In this document: positions 38,063 to 50,600 of the stretch, one piece after another
Position numbering within the stretch: the first letter of the stretch is position 1
How the letters are laid out: each line of letters opens with the position of its first letter
Origin: Panagrolaimus kolymaensis
Lineage: Eukaryota; Nematoda; Chromadorea; Rhabditida; Panagrolaimidae
DNA length: 64,000 nt
Direction: 5' to 3'
Assembly: GCA_028622995.1 (NCBI GenBank)
Contig: JAJQJQ010000006.1
Span: forward strand, 8,482,283 to 8,546,282
The notes under the pieces: generated by a model
Seen by the model: only the letters and a program-made list of their open reading frames with translations
Database searches by the model: none
Told to the model about the DNA's origin: nothing
Made by a program: the position numbers and the translations under genes

Positions 38063-38715
38063 TTATTGTTTATTTCTTCCTTTTTCTTTTTCAGCAAAAA
38101 ATGTACTACGATCAGCAGGTTCAATCTCATTTTCACGTGAAAATGACACTAAGCATCTTTTCATAGCATATGCATCTTCACCATCAGCATAATATTTAGC
38201 TTCAGTTTCAAAGATTTCAAATTTGAGTGTATGCTTATATAAACTAAATGCAGCACGATTTGATACACGAACATGAAGAGAAACATAACGAGCATTATAA
38301 TTTTCAATCATAGCACGAGCAGTATGATCCATTAATTTTTGTGCAAGACCAAGACGACGATATGTTCGTTTAACAGCAAGTGAAGTGATATGTCCATGTG
38401 GTTCATCATCTGATTCTTCTTCCATCTTTGCTAAAACATATCCAACGACGGTTCCCTAAAAATGAAGTAAAGATGAGAATGAAAGTTTAAATGAATGAGG
38501 AAGAACATGACAGCTTAATGTCACAATTGCTTCACCAAGAGTTCCAAGAATATATAAAAATTCCATACCTTATTATCTTCAGCAACATAACTTAATAATG
38601 GCCACGATAAAGCATGATACATATAATATTTTAGTTGATAATTTTCAGGAAGGCATAATAAATTACATGCTTGAATCTTTTGCAAATCAGCAACATTCGC
38701 AACTCGGATATTCAT
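38063..38715 (-). CDS. naa-10: N-alpha-acetyltransferase 10, catalytic subunit
   Basis: GNAT-family catalytic subunit of the NatA complex, which acetylates N-termini of nascent proteins at the ribosome. Two exons, 38715-38569 and 38455-38063, give 179 residues. The N-terminus [15 protein letters not shown], the [13 protein letters not shown] helix and the VAEDN strand are family hallmarks. The acetyl-CoA loop is RRLGLA, followed by SLHVRVSN and FSLYKHTL. The acidic, disordered tail is somewhat shorter than in other animals. ATG 38715 gives the canonical start. Its partner NAA15 is not in the window. NAA11-type paralogues do not exist outside mammals, so NAA10 is the best call. Confidence 0.92.
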
Positions 38716-39369
38716 TGAGCCTGAAAATTTTTATATGATTATATGTACTTTTAACTCGGCATTCAACACGTAAACACGTAATAATTGTTTACAAAAAAAG
38801 GTTTAATAAAATCAAAAACAAGGGCACACAAAAGTAAGAAAGTTTTAGAGTTCATCAAAAAATGGAAGAAAAAAGTCTTAGAAAAAAGGCAGACAGAAAA
38901 AAGCGCGTCAAGAAAATTTTCATGTTAGACTTGCTTTGTTTTTCATAATGGAGATGCTATGCTCAATTCAAAGCAAGCATTCATCAAAGAACTAACTTAT
39001 CGACCATTATTTTAATTACATACACATTTAGAAATTACAGAATGTTACAAAACTTATTGTTAATAAAATTATGAAAAATAAGGTTCAAAAAGTGTAGGTA
39101 AATAATATTGACAGCTTGAATTTGGCTTTACGATAGTTTAAAGAAGTTGGATTATCCGTGGAATAAGTTGGATTGGCTTCTGTGGCTTTAGTTGAAGCTA
39201 TGGTTTCAGAGAATTAGTAGATTCTTGAAAATTTTAAGGATCTCTATTAACTGGATATGTGCTTGATTGACTATCGGATTTGTCTCAAACTGTGATTGGT
39301 TTATGAGAATATGTAACTACAGTATCTCATCCAGCAGCTTCATAATTTCATAAGATTTTCAAAAATAAA
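38716..39369. other. Intergenic upstream of NAA10
   Basis: No exon is supported. This is the promoter side of NAA10 followed by sequence of unknown nature up to the thiolase fragment. Confidence 0.45.
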
Positions 39370-39925
39370 CAGGTATAAAAACTTTTTCAAACCGTCTTTG
39401 AATAGCTAAAGCAATAGCACCGTTAGAGCTTCACTAACATGTTTGCTAAATAACACAACTTCACGGGGATTATTCATTTCATAAGCTAAATGTTCAATAA
39501 TTCGTGTACCTGATAATGCAAATGGATTTCCAGTAGCAATATCTCCACCAACAAAGAAAAAATATCACTTTCAATTTTTAGTTAATATTGAACGGCAAGG
39601 CATTGAGCCGCAAAAGCTTCATTAATTTCAACTAAATCAACTTTTTCTAATGGAATACCTGATTTTTTGCAAACATTTTGGATAGCTTCAACTGGTCCAT
39701 ATACCCATAATAAATGCATCACAACAAACTGAATGCCAAGCAACTAATCGAACAATTGATTGAAGGTGTAAACTTTGAACAGCTTATTCACTGCGACTAC
39801 AACTGCAGCAGCTCCATCACAAATACCAGAAGCATTTCCAGCAATAACAAAGCCATTGAAACCCGGATCCACATAATCGATTAATGGTAGCTGCTGGAAC
39901 TTCAGTTGGAAGTCCATCTTTAATC
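39370..39925 (-). pseudogene. Thiolase (acetyl-CoA acetyltransferase) fragment
   Basis: Degenerate, internally deleted thiolase. In minus-strand order I can read PAATINRLCGSGFQ (the nucleophile Cys block), then without the usual ~150 residues, AGNASGICDGAAAVV, then CDAFIMGI, GPVEAIQNVCKKSGIP, VDLVEINEAFAAQ, a stop, and GGDIATGNPFALSGTR with a tail. The pieces lie in different frames, with a frameshift at the deletion and others after it. No GT-AG introns explain the breaks. The parent gene is not in this window. The GHP motif of the active site has become GNP. Confidence 0.8.
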
Positions 39926-40131
39926 AATTAACCCAAAATTAAAAAATCCTACTTTCAAATAAATTATTTGTAATCTCTTTTTATTATAATTTTTTCTTTG
40001 CATAAAAACTTTAGAAAAACGGTCTCCAAAATTTTTGATCCGCAAAAAAAAATTGCATAGAAAATATATCAAGTTTTCCTTTCTCATGCAAATTTGGAAT
40101 CATTTGCATCTGAATGATGGCAAAGAAACAG

Positions 40132-40139
40132 TATAAAAG
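40132..40139 (+). promoter_or_regulatory. TATA box of Gly/Gln-repeat gene
   Basis: TATAAAAG lies 86 bases upstream of the start codon, with a pyrimidine-rich TTCAGTCG initiator-like sequence ~30 bases further on. A clean TATA box is uncommon among the other genes here and suggests strong, regulated expression. Confidence 0.55.
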
Positions 40140-40217
40140 CTGACCGATTCAATGGAAAAGCTTCAGTCGAGTTTATTTTTAACTCTTTCGTGACGTCGCT
40201 GCATCATCGCATCCAAC

Positions 40218-40953
40218 ATGGCTTCTTACTCCGGTGCTCCTCAACAAGGTATGTTTTTTCTTTTTACTTATTTTCTTCTTTTCATACTTTCGTTTTTTAG
40301 GTGGACAACAATGGGTTCAACAAGGTGGTCAATGGCAAGGCCAACCCGGTCAATATCAAGCTGGTCAACCTAGTGGTCAACAATGGTATGGTCAATCCGC
40401 TGGTGGTCAATATCAAGCTGGTCAATATGCTGCTGGTGGCCAATGGCAAGGTCAACCCGCTGGTGGCCAATATCAAGCTGGACAACCTGGTAGCCAATGG
40501 CAAGCTGGACAACCTGGTGGACAACAATATCAACTTGGTCAATATGCTGCTGCTGGTCAATATCAAGCTGGTGGACAATATCAAGCTGGTCAATATGCTG
40601 CTGGATCTCCATATCAAGCTGGTCAACAACAAAATCAATATCTTGGTGCTGGCTATGGTCATCGACGTGAAGCTCCTGCTGATATTCAAGCCCAATATCG
40701 TGGCAAACCTGCTTTCTATGATGCTAATCGTGGTGTTCTCTATGATGGCAAAACAGCTTGGTATTATGCCCCATCTTCATATGGTGCTGGAAGTGCTCCT
40801 TATGGTCAACAATCTAAAGTCGTCACCGCTATCGAAAACACTCCATATGGAACACGTATCACTATTGGAAATGGCTCACAAGGAAACCTTCTTGAACATG
40901 CTGCTGGTCATTCATCTCAATATGCTCTTGAAGGAACTGCTTACTCTCTTTAA
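40218..40953 (+). CDS. Gly/Gln/Tyr-repeat protein
   Basis: Two exons, 40218-40248 and 40301-40953, give 227 residues. The N-terminal ~135 residues are imperfect repeats of GQYQAGQ, GQWQGQP and AAGG units, almost devoid of charge, in the style of prion-like or structural self-associating proteins. The C-terminal ~90 residues are unique and folded-looking, with Tyr/Gly-rich strands (YDGKTAWYYAPSSYG and TPYGTRITIGNG). There is no signal peptide or membrane helix. The coding frame is chosen because it uses GGT/CAA consistently and closes in phase with the ATG exon; frames on the other strand and the shifted frame are also open only because of the repeats. Family not recognised. A TATA box lies upstream. 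Confidence 0.75.
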
Positions 40954-41418
40954 ATGTTTTGTTTTAATTTAAGCTTTCCTTTTTTGTGTGTAATTTTGAA
41001 TGTAAAATAAATACTTAATAACTAACATTTTGTGTGTATGGGAATATGGGAGGGAAAACATTAGAGCAACTTTGGAAGTCAATAAAGCAAGGCTACAAAA
41101 AAAATTTGGAAAAAAACTTTGGTCCAATAAAAACAAGGCAAGCTTTTGCTTTAAGCCATACACAACTTTGCAGCAAAAAAAGCTTGATTAAAATTTTAAT
41201 TGTTTCCATTTGTTGAAAAAGAAAAACAGTAATTTTTCATTTCATTTAAAATCTTTTTGTTCTTCGAAACTTTTAGTTAAAGTTTATTTTATTCTTATTT
41301 TTAATTGTTGCCTGCTTACTTACTTTTTTTCTCAAAAAAGATTTTTTTCAATAAAAAAATGTTTATTTACCCGTAAACAAATTACACAAGAAGCTTTAAA
41401 AAAAAAAGAAGACATATC
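40954..41418. other. Convergent 3' region
   Basis: These 465 bases lie between the Gly/Gln-repeat gene and the fucosyltransferase. An AATAAA-like signal occurs near 41007. No other feature is supported. Confidence 0.5.
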
Positions 41419-43281
41419 CTAATAAATATTATTTGGTTCATAACCTTTTGACCATCCATGCCTTTGATAAAACCATTGATTTTCAAGAAGAACTTTTCCT
41501 GTTTTTTCATCAAGAAGCAGACGATTCCATGTTTCAGGAAATTGATCAAAGTCAAATGCATCCTTTCGATGAATTCCAAATTTTCCAACTATTCCATTAT
41601 AATATATTGGAGTTTTATTAGGTAAAAAATATGCCATCCACCAGCCAAACGTTGATCCAGAAGCTGAGAGTAAAAATGAATCACAAAATTTGCTTCCAAA
41701 ATACATATCTTCCCCTCGAGTTTGGAGGGATGGAGAATAAATTTGATGATAAAGGGTTTTATTAAAATTTAAAGTTTCAACAAAATTTTGTGTTTCTCCA
41801 AGAAAAATTAACGACAGCTGTTTTGAGAAATTAGATTTTCGGAGATCAACTTGTATAAAATCCATTGCGGGAATGAGAAAATCTGATCGAGTTTCCAATT
41901 GTTTGCTTATAAGAAAATCTCCACGGCGAATATATACGCACATTTTATGGGAGGCATCATCACTAAAATAAAAAATAAGTTTACGATAAAATAAAAATAT
42001 CGCAGCATGACTCTCAGTAATTCATCGCGGTTATACCAAAAAATATTTTTTCAGAGCCAATTTGAATTTAAAAAACACTTACTTGAATAACTTTTTCGTT
42101 GCTTTATCAATTTTCAGCCTTAAATCTTCTTTGAATTCAAACAATTTTAGAATTTCAGTTTTGTGTTTATCAAAATATTTATATGATTGAAAATAATTTC
42201 CATTTAAAATTAGATATTTTTCATTGACATTTTTAATCCTAAAAAAAGTTCAATAAAATCAGAAAAATCAAACATTTCCTCCCTCATTAAATATATTTTT
42301 TTGATCTTACTTGTTTGGATTTTCATATTTACAACAATTAAGTCCATAATCCATTTGAGCGGAATCATTCGCTTCAATTGACTAAAAACTTTAATGATAA
42401 AAAAAAATATTTGTGGAAAAATGCTATTTACTCGAGGTTTAATAAGATTAAATAAATTGGGAAAAACATGATAAAATTCTTCCATGGTTTCATTTTGGCA
42501 TAATTTTGTTGAATCATAAAATGGCGTTCGATTTAGGCTTTGACCAATGGAATAAAGGGAAGCAAAACGAAACATCTAAAAAAAGAAAAAAAGAAATGAG
42601 TCAAGCTTTAAAAAATGAGAATTTAGTCATCGGTAAAAAAAACTACAAAAAAAAAATGAAATCTGTGTGTGATTCATTTTCAAGTTTTTTAATAGCCTTA
42701 GAATTTTTTTTTGGGGATTCGTTACAGTATAAAAAATATTATAACTATTTGTTTTCGCAAAAATAAATAATAACAAAATATTTGTTTTTTTAACTCAAAA
42801 AATTCGGTTCTTTTTGGAAAAAAATGAAATGCATATAAATATTCTAATAAAAGCATTTACCTGATTGCCGATTCCACTACAAGATTTATAAGTGGCACCA
42901 ATATATGTATCAAATATTTTTAGCGATGGCTGAGTTGTTGTTTGATCTGTTTTGTCAAAAAAATAAATTGTTGGTAATAAATCTAAAAACAAAAATATTC
43001 ATAACTTTAACTTAAAAAAATATTTTTGTGTTCCTATCTTTTTGCTTTCACACATTTCGCTAAAACTCCTAAAATTCGATCGACGGTTAAAATCAAGAGT
43101 TAAGTTTACCTATTTCATTAATAGTTTGAGATGGTTGTTGTTGAACACCCATAAACCAAATAAATACCATAGAAACACTTAAAATTAAACATAATAAAAG
43201 GCTAATATAAAAATAATAAAAAGTTTTAATTTCAATTAATCGAATTCGATAAAGGGGTAATATGGTGAGGCAACCTTTCAT
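41419..43281 (-). CDS. Alpha-1,2-fucosyltransferase-like (GT11)
   Basis: Golgi type II membrane glycosyltransferase that would add fucose from GDP-fucose to galactose of glycans. Six exons: 43281-43110, 42982-42861, 42575-42432, 42381-42311, 42238-42083, 41962-41419; 402 residues. A signal-anchor helix spans residues ~20-43 after a short basic cytoplasmic tail. The luminal domain has the GT11 N-terminal motif GIGNQMFRFAS, motif I YIRRGDF (His of the usual HxRRGD replaced by Tyr) and the later SGSTFGWWMAY motif. Catalytic motifs look intact. Nematodes have expanded families of these enzymes, and their acceptors are mostly unknown, so linkage specificity is inferred from family only. Confidence 0.85.
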
Positions 43282-43850
43282 AATGATTATTAGTAAAATT
43301 TATTTTTATTTGTTTCATTTGAAACCTAAAAAACAATAAATAAAGCACCGAATAGAAAAAACTAAATAAAAAAATAAAATGTAAACATTTTTAACGATTT
43401 TTTTTGTCTTTTTATACCGACAGAAAAAAAATGTAATAATAATTTGAGAAGAAGATTAATCGAATATTGGAGATTAATAAATTCCATCCAAACATACATA
43501 TGTGATGAGTGATCACTCACATACGTGGCCGATTTATGACTGTATGCATTGAAAAAAAGTAAGTTCATAAACATTACCGTTCAAAAAAAAAGGAGAAGAA
43601 AGAATATTGCTAATAATAATCTGAAATCCATCAAATCAAACAAAAAAGTATGCTTCGTTAAAAAAAATTTTGTGAGATTTCTTTGAGAAAAAAAATGCGA
43701 CAGAATATTTTTTGGGTTTTGGCCTTTGCTTTTGCAGATTTTTTCCATGCAAAAGCCTTTCATTTTACGCGGGTTTTTTTTTCTTGCTTCAAAATTTTTT
43801 CATAAACATTGTTTTTTAGTTTCTTTGCTACTAATAACTTTTGTACAACG
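43282..43850. other. Divergent promoter region
   Basis: This spacer separates the starts of the fucosyltransferase and the Tudor-like gene. Minus-strand frames at 43362-43763 are Phe/Lys-rich and not supported. Confidence 0.45.
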
Positions 43851-45213
43851 ATGTCTTATGATAATAACTACTTATGTAATGATGACAATGAAAGAAGACC
43901 TAATCTGTAAGTTTATTTGTTACATTTAATTTTTCTTCATAAAAAATAAGTTATTGTTTTTTAGGATCAAAGTGTATTACTCGAAGGAAGAAGAGATTTA
44001 TGAAGAGTTTGTATGCTTATTGTTCAACCATCTTTTTGTTGTTGTTGCAATTTCTCATTTTTTAGGAAAATCTTATAACAAATATGAATGTATCTATGAC
44101 TGTACAAAATGATCAATATTATGGTTTATTTAAAGATGATTATTCGGATCTTCCACCACATTTGAAATATATTGCTACTTGTGTTCCAACTCGACAAAGC
44201 TCAAGAATTGAAGTTCAAATATTGATTGTAAAGAAATACAAGGATATTGCAATTTGTTATGTTATAGCACCATTTTATCGTCCAATCATAGTTTTTCGAA
44301 AGCTTGTTGAGTAAGTTTTTATGATGCTTGTTAGTTAGTTTCAACGGTTTTATAACTTTGATTTTTATGTGTTCGTTTTTCAGGAAATTTGATAAGCTAA
44401 TCATTGGAAAGTCTTATTTTGGTTATGTTCACAAAATGTATGTGCCTCCTCCTAAAGAACTTACCATCGTGTTTACTGATCTTTTTGCTATCCTGTATTC
44501 TAAGTGGTACTTTGATTTAACGGAAGAACAATTTGAAGGTGGTATTGTACATAATGGATATTTTATGGTTGGTTAATGGATGGATGATGGATTAGCAAAA
44601 GCATATTTTCTAATGATGGATTATTTAGATTAAACGAATTTTGTTTGAAGTGAATCCTGTTGAAATTTTGAATTTTGATGGTTTCAATGTTTGTTACACC
44701 GATTTTGGCGCCATTGTTATTCCTTTATCTTATTTGAACTTTGATGGTATTTTTTTTATTCCACTTTTCAAACTAATGACGATTTACTTTTTCAGATTTA
44801 ACCGAAAAGGTTCACATTTCTGGATCATTGATGTTTTGTTTACGTGGACTTAGTATGAATCATTATGCCTGCTGGCAATTGCTTAACAATTTTACAGTAT
44901 TCAAAAATGTAAGTTTTTGTTTATTTTGTAACAACTTTTAATGGTATGCTTTATTTAGAAACGAATGCACGCAAAATGTAAAAATGGTATTTATCAAAAG
45001 GTTCCATGGGATAAAAAACCAACACGAACAACTATTAAAACATATGGCGGAGATTATATTATGATTCCTTATACATCGATGGCACCAAAAATTGTTGATA
45101 AACCAAAAGAAATATTTCGTGTTTTTAATCACAAAAGATTTCAACTTCTCGAATGCTTTGTAGAATCATCAACTTTTGTAACATTTCATCAAGTGAAGCA
45201 ACGAAGAAGATAA
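43851..45213 (+). CDS. Tudor-domain-like protein
   Basis: Seven exons: 43851-43906, 43965-44010, 44066-44310, 44384-44567, 44629-44746, 44796-44908, 44959-45213; 338 residues. Around residues 150-220 the sequence resembles a Tudor domain: a hydrophobic segment, then NFDGFNVCYTDFGAIVIPLS, whose YTDFG fits the aromatic/Asp/Gly strand that binds methylated arginine in germline proteins. The exon 4-5 junction (ATG|GTTGGT to ATTTAG|ATT) is inferred from this similarity; without it the frame would stop at 44576 and exons 5-7 would be orphaned. N- and C-terminal regions are unrecognised, and the C-terminus is basic. A germ-granule or piRNA-pathway role is a guess from the domain. Confidence 0.6.
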
Positions 45214-45345
45214 TGATTATGAAAATATTGTTTTTTTGTTTGTTATTGTTTTGTTTTTTATGTTTTAATAAATCATATTTTGTTTCAAATTTTTGTGTCA
45301 AAATGAATTTAAATTGTCGGAAAATATTTTTTTCAAAAATCATTA

Positions 45346-46734
45346 TTACAGATAGGCATCATCTCTTCCAATATAAATGCACATTTGTGGTCTTTGAGTT
45401 TTCAGAAGCTTGAATAATTGTTTAAGTTCCATTTTGTATTTTCGTGGTAATGGAATATCATAACATACTTGGAAGATCCCTTTATCATTCATATGATTTA
45501 TAATGAAGTTTTCAATAGTTTTTATGGCAATTAAATCAATTACTGGAGAAAAATGACATAATTGAAATTTTACTTCTTTATTGTTTAAACAAGATAAAGC
45601 ATTCTTTAAAACAATATTGCTTTCATTTTCTATGCTGAAAATGAAATTATATATTGCGAGTTTATAAAGATTATTTTTTTTTTGATTTTGAAAAAGTAAT
45701 AATTTAAAGTTTACTTTGAAACAAAACAATCTATTAAAAAAATGAGTTTTTCGAAAATATTTAATGGCATACATAGGGCTGGCTTTTATTTAAAACAAAT
45801 CTTCCTCTACTTTTGTTTTGCTTATTCTTGTCATAAAAAAAATCTAAAAATTAATCAGTATTATGACACTTACATAAATTCATTGAGAAGTGGAGTGTTT
45901 ATAATGACATTAGATACAAAATCTTCATAATTATTAATTTGACATGCAAAAATTTGAAAATGTTTTATTGAAGGAACTAATAACAAATCGATCATTTCTT
46001 TGTCCAATTCGCACATTCGAACATTCACTTTTGATAAAGAAAGAAATATAAGTTTGGTAAAAAAAATTATTTTAATTTCGTTCAAAGGTACATAAATAAA
46101 TTCCATTTCCGAACTTACACATATTTTATGATTTAATCTTAAAAGGCACATTAATTTTTTGAAATTCATAATCAAATTATAAGGTCTCGCAGTAAAAAAA
46201 GCATACAGTATTTTGTTGAAAATAAGAGCCAAAACCAAAAAAGCTTTTCTTGAATTTTACTATTTAAAAAAAATTCATTTATGAAATAAAAAAATTCGGC
46301 TTTAAAACTAAAGTTTTCAGCTAATGGACTTTCAGCCTTTAAATCATTTTAAATATTCTTTTTCTCGTTGCGATACCCTCTCATAAATGATTTTAAGCAA
46401 AAAAAAAAATTAAAAAAGTTTACTTGAAAATTTTATCCTTGCAAATATGTCCAAATGTTTGATTATTCTGCCATTTTACATATTGAATTCCTCCATATTC
46501 AATACGAAGAATATCAATTTTTCGATGAATATATTTTCCAAACGATTTTGAAACTCGAAAAAGTTTAAATTGAAGCTTCGAAGGTGCTTTTTTACAAATA
46601 AAATACGTTAAAGTTGAAGGAAATGAGGGATGAATAATAGGCTTTTTTCGCTTGAAATAATTTACGAATTTTTGAAATAAAGAATACACAAAAATTGAAA
46701 ATAACAAGGTTATAAAAATAATGAATGCCATCAT
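45346..46734 (-). CDS. F-box-like family membrane protein
   Basis: Three exons, 46734-46424, 46185-45874 and 45634-45346, give 303 residues. The start carries a hydrophobic helix (residues 2-20) followed by a Lys-rich stretch. Residues ~38-75 have the FPSTLTYFICKKAPSKLQFK helix pair, seen in an expanded family of F-box-like proteins in panagrolaimid nematodes. The rest is Leu/Ile-rich without motifs. The acceptor of exon 3 is uncertain: TTTTCAG before 45634 is canonical, while an upstream AATAG at ~45733 would add ~30 Asn/Phe-rich residues. The acceptor of exon 2 is also soft. Ubiquitin-ligase adaptor function is inferred. Confidence 0.5.
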
Positions 46735-47338
46735 TTATTCCAAGAAATAAAAATAAGACACAATTGATTTATTAACCACAATTTGGAGTTGAATGGCAAA
46801 AAAAATGTTTGGTCATAAATGAAAAAGCTAACAATGCACAAATATTGTGCTCGGTTTTTTGTTGTTTGGAAGAAAATAAAAATAGAGGTTTTTAAAAAAA
46901 TTATGGGTCAAAAGGGTCACGAAACTAAATATGTTTCCTTCAAATACAAAATCATTATAAAGCACCAGAAAATATTTATTAAAGCATCGGTAGTTTTTCC
47001 TAGAGTATCCTCAAAATTAGTAATCCAGAAACAAAATATGAAAACATGGTTATCAAACCACACAATTAGTATATAAAAAATTGAAAGGCATGGAAGGAAG
47101 AGTTTGATTAAAATCTATGAGGCCGAATATACATATTCTTTTTTGAGCAGCGGTATTTGGTTAAAACAATAGGGACAAACAGTGGAATTAAAATGCGTTG
47201 ATAAACGAAAATAAATGTTTCCTCTTTTTAATCACAAAGAAAAACAACGGATGAATGCTTACTGAAGCAACGTAGAAGATAATGGATGAAAAAGAAAATT
47301 TGAATAATTTGCTAATAAGATTTTTTTGTTATTGTTAA
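46735..47338. other. Intergenic, host flank of Helitron
   Basis: AT-rich, with a plus-strand frame at 46819-47076 that I do not support. It ends at the inferred Helitron terminus at 47339. Confidence 0.45.
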
Positions 47339-47432
47339 CCAGTGACACGGGATCCACATATTAATATATTTAAAAAATTATAAATTATAATAGAGAAGAA
47401 AGAGCTCTTCAATTTGATATAATAATAATTAA
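47339..47432 (-). repeat. Helitron 3' terminal repeat, copy 1
   Basis: This ~94-base segment is shared with 63896-63990, including CCAGTGACACGGGATCCACA and a GAGCTCTTCA block ~70 bases in. It lies 236 bases beyond the stop of the Helitron frame. Confidence 0.7.
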
Positions 47433-47667
47433 AGGGTTTATAAAACAATAATAACAAAACATTCAAAACATAAAATAGTTCATTGCACAGAAAAATTGAA
47501 GGCACAAAAAAATGTGATCACAATAAAAAATAAAAGACACCCGTAATTTTAAGTTGTACCAAGTTTAATAAATAAAGAACAAAAAATTATTCACCCGTAT
47601 AATCAATAAAAAAAAGTAAACAAAAATAAAACTAAGTAACAGATTAAATTTTTTAAACATATTAGTT

Positions 47668-50600
47668 TCAGTCATCCAATTTGAAAAGCTTCTCGTCATC
47701 TTCTTCGTCCTCATCTTGTTCTTTCACTTCTTCTTGAACATCATCATCATAATCATCACAAATTTCATTTGCATCATCTTGAACTTTAAAATAAGCTTTG
47801 ATTTGTTCACTAATCAATTGAGCATCAGCATCATTATTGGCAATATTTAATTGTTGTGGAGAATTAAGTTGTTCGTGATTAAATATTCTTTGAAAAATTA
47901 AACATCTATATTTGGCTAAGTCATCAAGTAAACGATTACAAACGATGGAAGAATTACTATCATCAATAACAATCCATTTATTATCCTCGTTTCTTCTCCA
48001 AGTCACATAATGATGATTTCTAGCAATATGTTGAATGGCGCCAATCAGTTTCCATTTAGCACCACCAATTTCATGCCCATTTATATGCAAAGAATTAGAG
48101 GCAATGAAGCGTGGCTGTCCGGTCGCATCAACATTATTAATTCCGACATTAAGATAAGTTTGACTTCGAGTGAAAGAATAAACATCATTTGAGACGATTT
48201 CATGTTGCTGTGTGCACATGAAGCCGGTAATTACATTTGGCCCAACAAAATTTTCTAACATTCCATCGAACGTTGAAGTCACTTGTTTAGTTAAGGAATT
48301 AACAACATTCAATTCCAACATTGATCCCATGGTTGGTTGTTGTGGAACTCTTCCACATTCACATACATGATAGGTATATATCGGGAATTCAAAAAGGCTT
48401 CTTGAAAGTTCGTGAAGAGATTGAATTAATGTCGAAAACATTTCAAAACCATCATGCTGATCATTTGTGTTGGGATTATATCGATAATTTGGATATGAGT
48501 TTCTTAAGGCTTGCACATCAGGAACTTCACCACTCAAAACTTTCATTAATTCGTGATGTGATGCTGCATCATTTTCAGGAACATTATGAAAGGAATCCTT
48601 CAATTCTTTCATCAAATCAATTGCATTTACTGCGGAAATCAAGAAACAATCATTAAATACATTTTTAAGCTTTAAACAATCATTAGCACTGCGATATTGT
48701 GGCTGAGAAATCTGGGAACTTGAGACATTGTTTATAACTGATGATGGATATTGGAAGGTTTGTGTTAAATGTGTAACATCATACATTGGCAGCGCTGAAT
48801 TTACATCAATACGAAATTGAGATGCTGATGGTGTTGATAATGGTGAATACACATTGTCATTAATTTGATCAATGACATCTATAACATCATTAAAAATTTG
48901 CTGTTGTGAAGCCTTCACTTGTTGTGCATTCATGTCTTTTTGTTGATCATCATCTTGTTGTTTAATGGCGGTTAAAACTTCTTTAAATACAATATTTTGA
49001 GCATGAGGAATTTTTTGACCATTTGCAGCAAATCCAGTATTTTGTTGCCTGACAAATATTCGAATATCTTTACGTTCACGAACACGACTCACAGCAACGT
49101 AAAATTGCCCATGAGAAAAACTGTCCGTATACAAAATGATGCCTACTTTTCTCAAAGTTTGACCTTGCCCTTTGTTGATGGTAATAGCAAAGGCTGGTCG
49201 AATTGGAAGTTGCATTCGAGTAAAATCAGGTAAAGAATCATCGGATTGATCGGAAAAATTGTTTAAAACGGCAACAATAGGATAAATTAAACCTTTTGAT
49301 CTTCCAGTGAGAATACGGCATGCAATATGATGATCGTACATTTTTTCTACCACCATCCTTGTACCATTACATAAACCAAGTGGAATAAGGATATTTCGAG
49401 TAAGCATAACGACTGTACCAACCTTTAAACGAATAGTGTTTGAAGGAATGGAAGAATGTTCGAAATTAGCTAGTTCTTCTGAAGTAAAATTTTCACGTAA
49501 TATTTCATCATCTGGATAAAGGGTCGATGTCATAATATTGTTAGCAACATAATCTTTATGGTCACCCTTTAACTTTGAAATAATCATTTCATTTAAATCC
49601 TTTACAGTTTGATTTAAAGGTGCCATTAATACTGCTTCAGAAACATAATCGAGGTATTTTTGTGATTTAGTATCCCATTCGAAAAATTCTGGTGGATAAA
49701 CAAAATCAATCACTGGTTGAGGATGATAAAAAACGATATCATCAGGGAGTTGAACTTTATTAATTCCAAAAGTTGTTGATTGATTACGTCCATTACCCAC
49801 ATCATTAATCCATGCTGCATAATTAGGATCATCAGCAGCTCTTACATTTGTCTTCAAAGTATGGATTTTGAAATTGTCTCTGAAGAGAGGTGAGCATAAC
49901 AATGAAGCTTCAAAAGATGCTCGAGCACTTTCATTTCTCATTACAGGGAGAAGTTGTTTAAAATCACCACCAAGAATAACAGTTTTATTTCCGAATTTTG
50001 AATGATGTTCATCAAGTCCAACCAAATTCTTGATAAGTCCTGCAACATGCTTGAGGACAGATTTATGTTGCATTGGGGCTTCGTCCCAAATAATAACATC
50101 AGCTTCACGAATTAAACGGGCGAGAGGAGAGTTTTTTGGGATGTTTGGTTCTTGATGGATGTCAAGAGGAATGTGGAAAGCAGAATGAGCTGTTGTACCA
50201 CCATCAAGTAAAGTTGCAGCTATTCCAGTAGACGCAACAGCAATAACTTTTAAGCCTCGTGCTCGGAGCATTCGAATTAAAGTGTTGTAAACAAAAGTTT
50301 TGCCCGTACCACCGCTACCTTGCAAAAAGAAAAGGCGTAATCGGCGAAGGTCTTTTTTGTTTTTGATTGATTCAATGACTTTGTCAACAAAAGCTCGTTG
50401 TTCGTCATTCAATTGCTTATAATCTGCTTCACCATCATTATCTTCAGTTGGAAAAACATTATTGATGGAATCTATGAGATCATCTTCAGAGACATCAGGA
50501 AGATTGAAATCTTTGAGGGTTTTTTGATGATGAAAAAGAATTGAAGCGATGTGAGCAAGGGCCTTTCGAACTCGAATTTCTTCGGGTATATCTGGATTGT

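Noticed and set aside
40297..40972. Overlapping open frames on both strands across the Gly/Gln-repeat gene
   Set aside because: They are open only because the repeat codons GGT, CAA and TAT lack stops when shifted or reversed; they have no phase-compatible first exon.
45635..45733. Upstream acceptor adding ~30 residues to the F-box-like protein
   Set aside because: The extra residues are Asn/Phe/Lys-rich and the TTTTCAG acceptor at 45635 is the better match to others in the window.
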